Shown in pieces: positions 7,605 to 16,609 of a stretch of DNA of 64,000 nt. Position 1 is the stretch's first letter; every line of letters starts with the position of its first letter. The notes below the pieces were generated by a model that searched no databases, was not told the origin of the DNA, and saw only the letters and a list, made by a program, of their open reading frames with translations. The DNA is from Alloalcanivorax venustensis ISO4 (GTDB lineage: Bacteria; Pseudomonadota; Gammaproteobacteria; Pseudomonadales; Alcanivoracaceae): positions 186,001 through 250,000 of the forward strand of contig NZ_ARXR01000001.1 in assembly GCF_015356855.1 (NCBI RefSeq), in the 5' to 3' direction. The position numbers were made by a program, and so were the translations under genes.

Positions 7605-9096
7605 ATGTCTATCGCCCTGCTTCACAGTCGCACCACCCTGGGAATCCGTGCCGTACCGGTGCGCGTGGAAATTCACCTGGGTCCGGGGCTGCCCGGTTTC
7701 ACCGTGGTCGGTCTGGCCGACACCGCCGTCCGCGAGAGCAAGGACCGGGTCCGCTCGGCGCTGATCAACGGCGGTTTTCGCATCCCGCAACAGCGCATCA
7801 CCGTCAATCTGGCGCCGGCCGACCTGCCCAAGGACGGCGGCCGCTTCGACCTGCCGATCGCGGTGGGCATTCTGCTCGCCAGCGGACAGCTGGGGCGCGT
7901 CGATCTGAAAGACATGGAGTGGATCGGCGAGCTGGCACTGTCCGGAGCGCTGAGCCCGGTGCCGGCGGTGCTGCCCGGCGCGCTGGCCGCGGCCCGCGAC
8001 GGACACACCCTGGTGGTGCCGGCGGCGAACGGTGACGAAGCCGCCCTCGCCGGCGCGGACACCCTGGCGGTGAACAGCCTCACCGAACTGTGCGCGCACC
8101 TGAAGGGGGACACCCGGCTACCGCTCCACGCCCCACCGGCCTCGCCCGGCGACGACACCGGGGGCGCCCCTTGTCTGTCTCAGATTCGCGGTCAGCCGGC
8201 CGCCAAGCGGGTGTTGGAGATCGCCGCGGCGGGCGGCCACTCCCTGCTGATGAGCGGTCCGCCCGGTGCCGGCAAAAGCATGCTGGCCTCGCGCCTGCCC
8301 GGCCTGCTGCCGCCACTGGACCGGGAGCGGGCCCTGGAAGTGGCGGCGATCCAACTCGCTGCGTCACGCGCGCCCCGCCGGCGCGTTCCTGCAGCCGCCC
8401 TACCGGGCGCCGCATCACACCGCCTCCGCTGCCGCGCTGGTGGGCGGCGGCGGCCGGCCGCGCCCCGGCGAGATATCCCTGGCCCATGAAGGTGTGCTGT
8501 TTCTGGATGAGATGCCGGAATTCCAGCCGCGGGTGCTGGAGGTGCTGCGCGAGCCGCTGGAAACCGGCGAGGTACACATCGCGCGGGCCGCTCAACAGGT
8601 GACGTTTCCGGCCCGCTTCCAACTGGTGGCGGCGATGAACCCCTGCCCGTGCGGGTACCTGGGCGACCCGGAGAAAAGCTGCGGCTACGAGTGCGAGAAA
8701 GCGAAGCGCTATCAGCGACGGCTGTCCGGTCCGCTGCTGGATCGCATCGATCTGCATCTGGAAGTGCCGGCGGTGTCGCCGGATACTTTGCTGGGGGCCG
8801 CGGACGGCGAGCCCAGCCGACGGGTGCGGGAGCGGGTGCTGGCCGCCCGGGCGTGCCAGCTGCACCGCCAGGGCCGGCTTAACCGTGAGCTCGACGCGGA
8901 GCGACTGATGGAGGCATTAGGCCCGCACAAGGCCTGGCTCACCGGGGTGATGGAACGCCTGGAGCTGTCCGCCCGGGCGCTTCACCGCAGCCTGCGCGTG
9001 GCGCGCACCATCGCCGACCTGGCCGGCAGCGAGGTGATCCGCCGGGAGCATCTCCGCGAGGCGCTGAGCTACCGCCAGAACCTGCTCAAGCCTTAA
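7605..9096 (+). pseudogene. comM: ComM/YifB Mg-chelatase-like ATPase, frameshifted
   Basis: ComM is a hexameric AAA+ helicase for branch migration during natural transformation. The N-terminal LonC-like part and Walker A (SGPPGAGKS) are in the first frame, which fails after LEVAAI. The correct reading resumes one base later with SLRHARPAG and PYRAPHHTASAAALVGGG, then FLDEMPEF (Walker B), a CPCG cysteine pair, and a full C-terminus. The break is in ccaactcgctg at about 8351-8356; one extra base (ccaac for ccac, restoring Ile-His-Ser-Leu) explains it. Without it the product is about 496 residues, normal for the family. It is a real frameshift mutation or a sequencing error. The 3' end overlaps the convergent SDR gene. 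Confidence 0.9.
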
Positions 9097-9851
9097 AGCG
9101 TGTTGCACAGATGCGCGCCGTCCACCGGGATCGCCGCGCCGCTCATGTAGCTGGAGGCGTCGGAGGCGAGCAGCAACAGCGGCCCCACCAGTTCGTCGAT
9201 CTGGCCCAGGCGGCGGTAAGGGATGCGCTTGATCAGCTTCTCGCCGTGGGGGCCCTGGAAGAATTCCCGGTTGATGTCGGTTTCCACATAGCCGGGGCAG
9301 ATGGCGTTGCAGCGGATATTGTGGCGCGCGTAATCCAGGGCAATGGACTGGGTGAACTGAACCACCGCCGCCTTGGCCACGGTGTAGGGTGCGAGCATGG
9401 CGCCCACGCGCAGGCCGAGGATCGAGGCGATGTTGATGATGTTGCCGGGGCGGCCGTCGCGGCGCCATTGCTGGATGGCGAACTTGCTCACCGCCCAGAC
9501 GCCGTTCAGGTTGGTGTCCACCACCGCGCTCCAGTCTTCTTCGCTCAGGGTGTCGGTGGCTCCGTCGCGGCTGATGCCGGCGTTATTGACCACCACATCC
9601 AGGGCCGGCATGCGCTCGAAGGCGGCCTCCACGCTGGCGTGGTCGGCCACGTTCATGGGCACCACCACCGCGTCCCGGCCCAGGGCGCGCACCGCGCCGG
9701 CGGTTTCTTCCAGCTTTTCCACGCGCCGCGCGGCGAGCACCAGGTCGGCGCCCTGTTCCGCCAGCACCCGCGCGAAGTGGGCGCCGAAGCCGCTGGACGC
9801 CCCCGTGATCAGAATACGTTTGCCGCTGACGTCGAATCGGTTCTCGCTCAT
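9093..9851 (-). CDS. SDR-family oxidoreductase (FabG-like)
   Basis: A 252-residue classical short-chain dehydrogenase. It has TGASSGFGAHFARV (cofactor loop), ARRVEK (NADP preference), NNAGIS, INIASILG (Ser) and YTVAKAAV (Tyr/Lys), and it ends with an SSYMSGAAIPVDGAH tail typical of FabG-like enzymes. The start was placed at the ATG of MSENRFDVSG, with AAAGAGA upstream; the longer ORF adds a non-family leader. It converges on comM with a three-base stop overlap. Substrate unknown; probably a 3-oxoacyl or alcohol substrate. Confidence 0.87.
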   Translation of the reverse strand: MSENRFDVSGKRILITGASSGFGAHFARVLAEQGADLVLAARRVEKLEETAGAVRALGRDAVVVPMNVADHASVEAAFERMPALDVVVNNAGISRDGATDTLSEEDWSAVVDTNLNGVWAVSKFAIQQWRRDGRPGNIINIASILGLRVGAMLAPYTVAKAAVVQFTQSIALDYARHNIRCNAICPGYVETDINREFFQGPHGEKLIKRIPYRRLGQIDELVGPLLLLASDASSYMSGAAIPVDGAHLCNTL

Positions 9852-9971
9852 GGGGGTCTCTTTATCAGGTGGAGGAATAGGAAAGAAGAGCAAAACCCTA
9901 ACGCCGGGCGGGGCCGCGCTCAAGCGCCCACGGCGCGCACCGGCGGCGGTTGGGTAAGCGGATGTGTCGGT

Positions 9972-11003
9972 TCAGCCGTTCTGGTAGAAGCTGGGCGGGT
10001 GGCCGGTCCAGCGCCGGAAGGCGCGGGTGAAATTGCTGGGGTCGGCGTAGCCGAGCAGGTCGGCGACTTTCTGCACCGGCAGGTTGGCCTGCAGGTAGCG
10101 CACCGCCCGGGCCATGCGCACCTCTTCCAGCAGGTGCCGGTAGCTGACCCCCACCGCCGCCAGGTAGCGCCGCAGGGTGCGGGAGGTGAGATGGAAGCTG
10201 GCCGCCAGCTGATCCAGGCTGGGCAGCATGCCCTCCGCCTGCATCAGCCGGGCACGCACCCGCGAGGCCCAGTCCAGGTCCGCCTCCAGGCGCTGCAGTT
10301 CCTCTTCGCATTTGTGCGCCGCCATGCGCCGGGACGCCGGGTCGGAGAGCGGAAACGCCACCTTCATCAGCCGTGCCGGAAAGCGCAGCGCCGCCACTTC
10401 ACGGCCGAACACCACCGGCATGCCGAGCACTTCGGCGTAGCGCTCCGCGTGGGGCGGCGGCGCGTAGGGCAGTTCCAGGGTGGCGTCCTGCAGGCGGTCA
10501 TCGAGCAAATAGCGCAGCCCGCCCACCAGCGCGGCGGTGACCACTTCCAGATAGGGCTCGCGGATATCGCCCAGGTCGTAGGGTTCCGCCAGGCAAAACC
10601 GGACCCAGCGGCCCTCCAGGCTCAGACGCGGCAGGCACAGGCGGGTGCGGGTGCGGAAATAGCGCTCCAGCAGCTCCAGCGCCTCGCCCAGGTCGGCGCT
10701 GCTGATCGCCGCGTAGCCGAGCAGCCCGTGGGCGGTGACGGTGAGCTGGCGGCCCAGCGCCAGGCCGATGGCCGGGTCGCCGCTGAGGTCCCGGGCGCCC
10801 GCCATGACCCGCTGGAACTGCTCGAAGCGCAGTGCCGGCTCGGCGCTGTACACCTCCGCCTGGGTCAGGCCCACATGCGCCAGCAGCCGGTCCGTGTCGA
10901 GACCGAACTCATGGACCAGCTCCACCAGATTACGGACATAGTTGACCGGAATCGGGGTGCGGTCGCCGGCGAGGCTGGGGAGATCCGCGATCTGTACGCT
11001 CAT
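9972..11003 (-). CDS. AraC-family regulator with arabinose-binding-like N-domain (OruR type)
   Basis: A 343-residue protein. The N-terminal effector domain of about 200 residues (HGLLGYAAISSADLGEALELLERYF) is typical of the PF12625 family. Two C-terminal helix-turn-helix motifs follow, around LDQLAASFHLTSRTLRRYLAAVGVSYRHLL and VQKVADLLGYADPSNFTRAFRRWTG. The start was set at MSVQIADLPS; the ORF is open for 51 more codons upstream with no similarity. It is divergent from the desaturase gene, so it likely controls that gene. GACAG-GTCA-CTGTC in the shared 142-base spacer (11044-11057) is a candidate operator. Confidence 0.88.
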   Translation of the reverse strand: MSVQIADLPSLAGDRTPIPVNYVRNLVELVHEFGLDTDRLLAHVGLTQAEVYSAEPALRFEQFQRVMAGARDLSGDPAIGLALGRQLTVTAHGLLGYAAISSADLGEALELLERYFRTRTRLCLPRLSLEGRWVRFCLAEPYDLGDIREPYLEVVTAALVGGLRYLLDDRLQDATLELPYAPPPHAERYAEVLGMPVVFGREVAALRFPARLMKVAFPLSDPASRRMAAHKCEEELQRLEADLDWASRVRARLMQAEGMLPSLDQLAASFHLTSRTLRRYLAAVGVSYRHLLEEVRMARAVRYLQANLPVQKVADLLGYADPSNFTRAFRRWTGHPPSFYQNG

Positions 11004-11145
11004 GGCCAAGAGAATACACCTGTTCGCGGCTTTGTCCGAAAATGACAGGTCACTGTCCGGCGCGGCCCTTCGCCGTCGACAGGGGCACGGTGAGAATAGC
11101 GGCGCTGTGACATCCACCCGTTGCCATTCCCTTCCGGAGGACCCC

Positions 11146-12207
11146 ATGAGCGACACCCGAGGCTACCAGCGCACCTTCGGCGCCGACGACGCCCGCGCCA
11201 TTCGCGATGCCATGAAACAGGACCTGGGGCCGTCGGCGTTCCGGGCCCGGCCGTGGCGCGCGATCTGGTTTCTGCCCATGAGCCTGGTGATCGTCGGCGG
11301 CATCGCCGCGATTCTGACGCTGGGCCTGCCCTGGTGGGGTAATCTGATGATCGCCGTGGTGGTGGGCCACACCCTGGGCTGCCAGGCGCTGCTCGCCCAT
11401 GAGGTGCTGCACGGCGCCCTGGGCATGAGCCGGCGCCTGCAGAACCTGTTCGGCTGGATCGGCTTCGGCCCGATGATGATTCCGCCGGAGTTCTGGCGCC
11501 GCTGGCACAACGTGGCCCACCACGCGCACACCAACCTGGGCGACCGGGATCCGGATTCGTTCGGCACCGCCCACCGCTACAACAAGCACCCCAAGCTGGC
11601 CAACTTCACCAAGCTGGCGCCGGGCTCGGGCACCTGGTACAGCTACTTTTTCCTGTTCTATTCCTTCATGTTCCACGCCCAGCTGGTGCTGTGGATGCAG
11701 ACCCGCCGCCGCGAGGAATTCAAAGGGTTCGAGCGCAACAAGGCGATTCGCCAGGCGTTGCTGTGCGGCGCCGCCTGGCTGGTTCTGGCGGTGCTGTCCG
11801 GGCCGCTGGCGCTGTTCACGGTGTTGATCCCGCTGATGATGGCCAACGCCCTGGGCCAGGGCTACATTCTCACCAACCACATGCTGCGCCCGCAGATGGA
11901 CAACAACCACCCGGTGGACAACTCCATGAGCGTGCGTCAGCTGCGCTGGCTGGATCCGCTGCACTTCCACTTCAGCCACCATGTGGAGCATCACCTGTTT
12001 CCGAAGATGGGCTCCGACCAGGCGCCCAAGGTCCGCGCCTGGCTGCAACGGGAAATGCCGGACCGCTATGTCTGCCCCAGCCACGCCCGGGCGCTGGTCG
12101 CGCTGTACCAAACACCGCGGGTGTATCAGGACGCGCACACGCTGGTGGACCCGCTGGACCGGTCGCGGACCGTGGATGTGATGGCGCTGCAGGGCGAGCT
12201 GCGCTAG
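11146..12207 (+). CDS. Membrane fatty-acid desaturase
   Basis: A 353-residue integral membrane di-iron enzyme. The three histidine boxes are HEVLHG (about residue 85), HNVAHHAHT (about 123) and HHVEHHLFP (about 283), separated by paired hydrophobic segments. This is the classic arrangement of acyl-lipid/acyl-CoA desaturases. An ideal GGAGG precedes the ATG. It is divergent from an AraC/OruR-type regulator, the arrangement seen for inducible desaturases adjusting membrane fluidity or handling alkane-derived fatty acids. Its 3' end overlaps the rsuA-like gene on the other strand by four bases. Confidence 0.9.
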   Translation: MSDTRGYQRTFGADDARAIRDAMKQDLGPSAFRARPWRAIWFLPMSLVIVGGIAAILTLGLPWWGNLMIAVVVGHTLGCQALLAHEVLHGALGMSRRLQNLFGWIGFGPMMIPPEFWRRWHNVAHHAHTNLGDRDPDSFGTAHRYNKHPKLANFTKLAPGSGTWYSYFFLFYSFMFHAQLVLWMQTRRREEFKGFERNKAIRQALLCGAAWLVLAVLSGPLALFTVLIPLMMANALGQGYILTNHMLRPQMDNNHPVDNSMSVRQLRWLDPLHFHFSHHVEHHLFPKMGSDQAPKVRAWLQREMPDRYVCPSHARALVALYQTPRVYQDAHTLVDPLDRSRTVDVMALQGELR

Positions 12208-12923
12208 CCGATTTCCGCGTCGGTGAGCGGGCGCCAGGCGCCGGCGGGCAGGTCCGGGTCCAGTTCAATATGGCCCACCGCTTCGCGGTGCAGGGCGACC
12301 ACCCGGGTGCCCACCGCCGCCAGCATCCGTTTGACCTGGTGGTAGCGGCCTTCGCTGATGGTCAGCAGCAGTTCCGTGTCGCTCAACGCCCGCGCCTCGG
12401 CGGGCCGGGTGGGCGCCGGGTCGTCGTGCAGCACCACCCCGTCGCGCAGCCGCGTCAGCTGGGCGTCGTCCAGCGGCTCGGCGGTGGTCACCCGGTAGCG
12501 CTTGGCGCAGTGGTGACGCGGCGACATCAGGCGGTGGGCCCACTGGCCGTCGGTGGTCAGCAGCAGCAAACCGGTGGTGTCCCGGTCCAGGCGGCCGACG
12601 ATGCGCAGGCCACGGCGCTGCTCGGCGGGAATCAGATCGATCACCGTGGGCAGGGCGTCCTCCAGGGCGCACACCCGGCCGGCCGGTTTGTGCAGCATCA
12701 GGTAGCGCTCGCCGGGCAGCGTCAGCACGGCGCCGTCGAGCCGCACGCACTCCCCCGGCGCCACGCTGCTGTTGGCCTTGAGGCCGGTGCGCGGCGCCCC
12801 GTCTTCACCGGTCACCGTCACCGCGCCGCCGCGGATCAGGGCCTTGGCCTGCTTGCGGCTGAGGCCGGCGGCGTGGGCGACGAAGAAATCCAGCCGCGCC
12901 GGGCCGGTGGGCGAATCAGCCAA
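12204..12923 (-). CDS. RsuA-family pseudouridine synthase (copy 1)
   Basis: A 239-residue protein with an N-terminal S4-type RNA-binding domain (RLDFFVAHAAGLSRKQAKALI) and a catalytic domain holding the signature GRLDRDTTGLLLLT with the catalytic Asp. The later motif YHQVKRMLAAVG is also present. The family includes RsuA (16S U516) and the RluE/RluF types; the exact target is uncertain. It starts at TTG, overlaps the upstream NYN gene by eight bases, and has AAGGGG ten bases before. It is last in a three-gene operon with a second RsuA-like gene. Confidence 0.85.
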   Translation of the reverse strand: MADSPTGPARLDFFVAHAAGLSRKQAKALIRGGAVTVTGEDGAPRTGLKANSSVAPGECVRLDGAVLTLPGERYLMLHKPAGRVCALEDALPTVIDLIPAEQRRGLRIVGRLDRDTTGLLLLTTDGQWAHRLMSPRHHCAKRYRVTTAEPLDDAQLTRLRDGVVLHDDPAPTRPAEARALSDTELLLTISEGRYHQVKRMLAAVGTRVVALHREAVGHIELDPDLPAGAWRPLTDAEIG

Positions 12924-13395
12924 GCAGCAAATCCCCTTCGATGGGAATGAAATCGTCGGCGGCGCGCATCAGGGCCGCCGCGGTGAGCGGCGCCACGCCG
13001 TAGACTTCCACCTGACAGCCGTGCCGGGCGCGGATGTGGTCGGCGAGAATGGCGAAGTCGCCGTCCCCGGACGCCAGCACCACCCGGTCCACGCTGGGCG
13101 CCTGCTCCATGATATCGATGGTGATGCCCACGTCCCAGTCGCCCTTGGCGGAGCCGTCGGCGCGCTGCAGGAACGGCTTGAGCTTCACGTTGAAACCGAT
13201 GGCGCGCAGGATGTTCTGAAACTGACGCTGCTTCTCATCGCCGCGCTCCACCGCGTAAGCGTGGGCGGCCACCACCTGGCGCCCACCGGTGGCGCGCGCC
13301 CAGAGCGCGTTGTAATCCACGTTGCGCTGGTGGGCCTGGCGGGCGGTGTAATACAGGTTCTGCACGTCGGCGAAGACGGCCACGGTGGAAGTCAT
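12916..13395 (-). CDS. NYN-domain (LabA/DUF88-like) putative ribonuclease
   Basis: A 159-residue PIN-like NYN domain covering the whole protein. The acidic metal-binding residues are intact: FADVQN (residues 8-13), KGDWDVGITIDI near 90, and ASGDGDFAILADHIR near 112. NYN proteins are usually Mg-dependent RNA endonucleases. It is sandwiched between two RsuA-family pseudouridine synthases, with four- and eight-base overlaps, suggesting an RNA-processing or rRNA/tRNA quality-control function. No signal or membrane segment was seen. Confidence 0.82.
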   Translation of the reverse strand: MTSTVAVFADVQNLYYTARQAHQRNVDYNALWARATGGRQVVAAHAYAVERGDEKQRQFQNILRAIGFNVKLKPFLQRADGSAKGDWDVGITIDIMEQAPSVDRVVLASGDGDFAILADHIRARHGCQVEVYGVAPLTAAALMRAADDFIPIEGDLLLG

Positions 13396-14120
13396 GGTCG
13401 GCGGAGCTCCTGAACATCGGGCTCGGCGGGGCCCGGCAGACGAATTTCGTCGGCGCCGAGGGCGCGATACTGCCCCGGTGCGAGCGAGGGGTCCAGCCGT
13501 ATCGGGCCGATCCGTTCCCGGTGCAGAGCCACCACCCGGTTGTCGAAGTGCCCGAACAGGCGCTTGATCTGATGATAAAGCCCTTCGTACAGCGTCACCC
13601 GCGCCTCGCGCGGCGCCAGGATCTCCAGGCCGGCCGGGCGGGTGGTGCGGTCCTCGTAGGGAAAATAGAGCCCGCGCTCGAACACGGCGGCGTAATCCGG
13701 CGTGATCGGGTCCTCGGTGCGCACCCGGTAGACCTTCGGCAGTTTGTGGCGCGGGTCGCTGAGACGCCGCGACCAGCGCCCGTCGTTGGTGAGCAGCATC
13801 AGCCCGGTGCTGTTGAAATCGAGCCGCCCGGCCAGATGCAGGTCGGTGGCGTCGGCGGGGTCCAGACAGTCCAGCACCGTGCGATGGTGGCGGTCGCGGG
13901 TGGCGCTCACGCAGCCGGTCGGCTTGTGCAGCATCCAGTAGGCGGCGCGGCGCACGGTGAAGGGTTCGCCGTCCAACGCCACCGGCGTGAAAGGCCCCAC
14001 TTCGTGGCGACCGTCCTGGATCACCCGCCCGTCCACGGTGACGCGGCCGGCCGCCAGCAACAGCCGCACGCCGCGCCGTCCCAGCCTTTTCCGCTGCCCC
14101 AGAAAGCGGTCCAGTCTCAT
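13392..14120 (-). CDS. RsuA-family pseudouridine synthase (copy 2)
   Basis: A 242-residue protein with an S4 domain (RLDRFLGQRKRLGRRGVRLLLAAG), the catalytic motif GRLDFNSTGLMLLTNDGRWS with Asp, and LYHQIKRLFGHF. It differs clearly from copy 1, so this is an old paralogue rather than a recent duplication. The ATG has AGGAG eight bases upstream. It is first gene of the rsuA/NYN/rsuA operon and divergent from rep with a 74-base gap. The target is possibly 16S U516 or a 23S site; the sequence alone does not decide. Confidence 0.86.
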   Translation of the reverse strand: MRLDRFLGQRKRLGRRGVRLLLAAGRVTVDGRVIQDGRHEVGPFTPVALDGEPFTVRRAAYWMLHKPTGCVSATRDRHHRTVLDCLDPADATDLHLAGRLDFNSTGLMLLTNDGRWSRRLSDPRHKLPKVYRVRTEDPITPDYAAVFERGLYFPYEDRTTRPAGLEILAPREARVTLYEGLYHQIKRLFGHFDNRVVALHRERIGPIRLDPSLAPGQYRALGADEIRLPGPAEPDVQELRRP

Positions 14121-14194
14121 CAATCACGGCTCCTAAAGGGTGCGCTCCGGCTGCTATGATACGCGCTTCGTCCATCAGCCCCGCCGGAGTATCG

Positions 14195-16216
14195 ATGTCG
14201 TCTCTCAACCCCCGCCAACAGGAAGCGGTGCTCTACACCGACGGCCCCCTGCTGGTGCTCGCGGGGGCGGGTTCGGGCAAGACCAGCGTGATCACCCGCA
14301 AAATCGCCTGGTTGATCGCCGAGAAAGGCGTGCCCTCCGGCCGCATCGCCGCGGTCACCTTCACCAACAAGTCGGCGCGGGAAATGAAGGAGCGGGTGCA
14401 GAGCCTCACCGAACGCGGCTCCACCCGGGGGCTGATCGTCTCCACCTTCCACAACCTGGGCCTGCGCATTCTCAAGCAGGAACTGGCGGCCAGCGGCCTG
14501 CGGCGCGGCTTCTCCATTCTCGACCAGACCGACAGCAAGGAGATTCTCAAGGAAATCCTGCGTCAGGGCGAATCGGAGAAAGACCTGGCGGCGGTGGACG
14601 CGGTGCAGAAGCGCATCTCCGACTGGAAGAACGAACTGATCCTGCCCGAGGAGGCGGTCAGCCACGCCGACAGCGACGACGCCCTGCGCGCCGCCATGGC
14701 CTATCAGGGCTACAACCGCATGCTGCGCGCCTGCAACGCGGTGGACTTCGACGACCTGATCCTGATGCCGGCGCAGCTGTTCCGCGAGCAGCCGCGCATT
14801 CTGGAGAAATGGCGCCACCGCATTCAGTACCTGCTGGTGGACGAGTACCAGGACACCAACGGCGCCCAGTACGAACTGGTGCGCATGCTCACCCACCCGG
14901 AGGGGCGCTTCACGGTGGTGGGCGACGACGACCAGTCGATCTACGCCTGGCGCGGTGCGCGGCCGGAAAACCTGGCCAAGCTGCAGGAAGACTGGCCGGA
15001 CCTGAAAGTAGTCAAGCTGGAGCAGAACTACCGCTCCACCGGTCGCATTCTGAAGGCCGCCAACACGGTGATCGCCAACAACCCCCACGTGTTCGAGAAG
15101 AGCCTGTGGTCCGATTACGGCTACGGCGAGGCGATCCGCATCGCGGCGCTGCGCGACGAGGACGCCGAGACCGACTGGATCGCCGGGGACATCTTCCACC
15201 GGCGCCTGCAGCGCGGCCTGCACTGGAAGGACTTCGCGGTGCTCTACCGGGGCAATTTCCAGTCACGGATTCTGGAGATGAAGCTGCAGGCACTGCAGAT
15301 TCCCTACAAGGTGTCCGGCGGCACCGGCTTTTTCTCGCGGGGCGAGATCAAGGACCTGATGTGCTACCTGCGCCTGCTGGTCAACCCGGACGACGACAAT
15401 GCCTTCCTGCGCGTGATCAACACGCCGCGCCGGGAGATCGGCCCGGCCACCCTGGAAAAACTGGCCGGCTGGGCCGCCCAGCGGGACCAGGGCCTCTACC
15501 ATGTGTGCGACGACTTCGCCCTGGGCGAGGTGATGGCCGGGAAAGCCGCGGACAAGCTGCGCGCCTTCAAGACCTGGCTGGATGAAAAGCGCCGCGCCTG
15601 TTTCGGCCATAACAGCCTGCAGGCGGTGAACGAACTGATCACCGAGATGGATTACGAGAGCTGGGTGATGCAGAACGCCTCCAGCCCGCGCATCGGCGAG
15701 AAGCGCATGGAGAACGTCTGGCAACTGGTGCGCAATATCCAGCGCATGCTGGAAAAGCAGGAAGACGACGAGGAAGGCGCCTCCGACCTGGAAGCGGTGA
15801 TCAGCAAACTGGTGCTGATGGACATGCTGGAACAGCAGGACGAGGAAGACGATTCGGACCGGGTGCAACTGATGACCCTGCACGCCTCCAAGGGCCTGGA
15901 GTTCCCCCACGTCTACATGATGGGCGTGGAGGAAGAGCTACTGCCGCACCGCACCAGCATCGAGGAGGACAACATCGTCGAGGAGCGCCGCCTGATGTAC
16001 GTGGGCATCACCCGCGCCCGCGAGAGCCTGGCGATCACCCAGGCGCTGACCCGCAAGCAGTACGGTGAGAAGGTGGACACCCTGGCCAGCCGCTTCCTGG
16101 AAGAGCTGCCGCTGGACGACCTTCAGTATATCGGCGAGGGGTTCAAGAAAGACGAGGAACAGGAAGATCAGGTGGCCCAGGCCAGCATCGCCAACCTCAA
16201 GGCCCTGCTGGACTAG
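14195..16216 (+). CDS. rep: ATP-dependent DNA helicase Rep
   Basis: A 673-residue protein, the same length as E. coli Rep. It is a superfamily 1A 3'-5' helicase that clears proteins ahead of the replication fork. The motifs are in order: LNPRQQEAV (Q motif), AGAGSGKTSVI (I), TFTNKSAREM (Ia), LLVDEYQDTN (II), GDDDQSIYAWRGA (III), LEQNYRS (IV), LMTLHASKGLEF (V) and VGITRARESL (VI). The start was set at MSSLNPRQQ with GGAG upstream. The C-terminal tail DLQYIGEG is Rep-like rather than UvrD-like. Confidence 0.95.
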   Translation: MSSLNPRQQEAVLYTDGPLLVLAGAGSGKTSVITRKIAWLIAEKGVPSGRIAAVTFTNKSAREMKERVQSLTERGSTRGLIVSTFHNLGLRILKQELAASGLRRGFSILDQTDSKEILKEILRQGESEKDLAAVDAVQKRISDWKNELILPEEAVSHADSDDALRAAMAYQGYNRMLRACNAVDFDDLILMPAQLFREQPRILEKWRHRIQYLLVDEYQDTNGAQYELVRMLTHPEGRFTVVGDDDQSIYAWRGARPENLAKLQEDWPDLKVVKLEQNYRSTGRILKAANTVIANNPHVFEKSLWSDYGYGEAIRIAALRDEDAETDWIAGDIFHRRLQRGLHWKDFAVLYRGNFQSRILEMKLQALQIPYKVSGGTGFFSRGEIKDLMCYLRLLVNPDDDNAFLRVINTPRREIGPATLEKLAGWAAQRDQGLYHVCDDFALGEVMAGKAADKLRAFKTWLDEKRRACFGHNSLQAVNELITEMDYESWVMQNASSPRIGEKRMENVWQLVRNIQRMLEKQEDDEEGASDLEAVISKLVLMDMLEQQDEEDDSDRVQLMTLHASKGLEFPHVYMMGVEEELLPHRTSIEEDNIVEERRLMYVGITRARESLAITQALTRKQYGEKVDTLASRFLEELPLDDLQYIGEGFKKDEEQEDQVAQASIANLKALLD

Positions 16217-16231
16217 GCGGCGGCGCCGGGA

Positions 16232-16609
16232 CTACTTGGCGCCGCTCTCCTTGAGCATGTACAGCACCGTGGCTTCGATCTCTTCATCGCTGCAGTCGAA
16301 GCAGGTACCGCGCGGCGGCATGCCGTTCTGACCTTCGATGGCGATCTTCACCAGCGTCGGGAAGCCTTCTTCCTCGATCTCTTCAGACCAGATCAGACGG
16401 TGTTCCGGACCCACCATGGGGGCGCCGGCCATGCCGGTGCCATGGCAGTTCACGCAGTATTGGGCGTAGATTTCGGCGGGCTCACGGGATGCGCTTTCGC
16501 CGGACGCGTCGGCGCCCGACGCATCGGCTGGACCGTCCGCGTCGCCGCAGCCGGCGAGCGTCAACGAGGCCAGCAACCCGCCGAGGAGGGCGGGCCCGAA
16601 CCGCCGCAC
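16232..16609 (-). CDS. Cytochrome c5-like lipoprotein
   Basis: A 125-residue protein. It has a lipoprotein signal (lipobox LTLAGC, Cys near 21), then an acidic low-complexity linker and one cytochrome c domain. The haem site is CVNCH. A distal Met is likely in NGMPPRG, and a CFDCS cysteine pair is typical of the cytochrome c5 group. It is likely a membrane-anchored periplasmic electron carrier. The GTG start overlaps the upstream gene's stop in TAGTG, so the two are translationally coupled. It converges with rep 15 bases away. Confidence 0.85.
   Translation of the reverse strand: MRRFGPALLGGLLASLTLAGCGDADGPADASGADASGESASREPAEIYAQYCVNCHGTGMAGAPMVGPEHRLIWSEEIEEEGFPTLVKIAIEGQNGMPPRGTCFDCSDEEIEATVLYMLKESGAK

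Noticed and set aside
11691-12950. A 419-codon frame spanning the desaturase 3' end and antisense to the rsuA-like gene
   Set aside because: It crosses two real genes with strong motifs and shows no domain itself.
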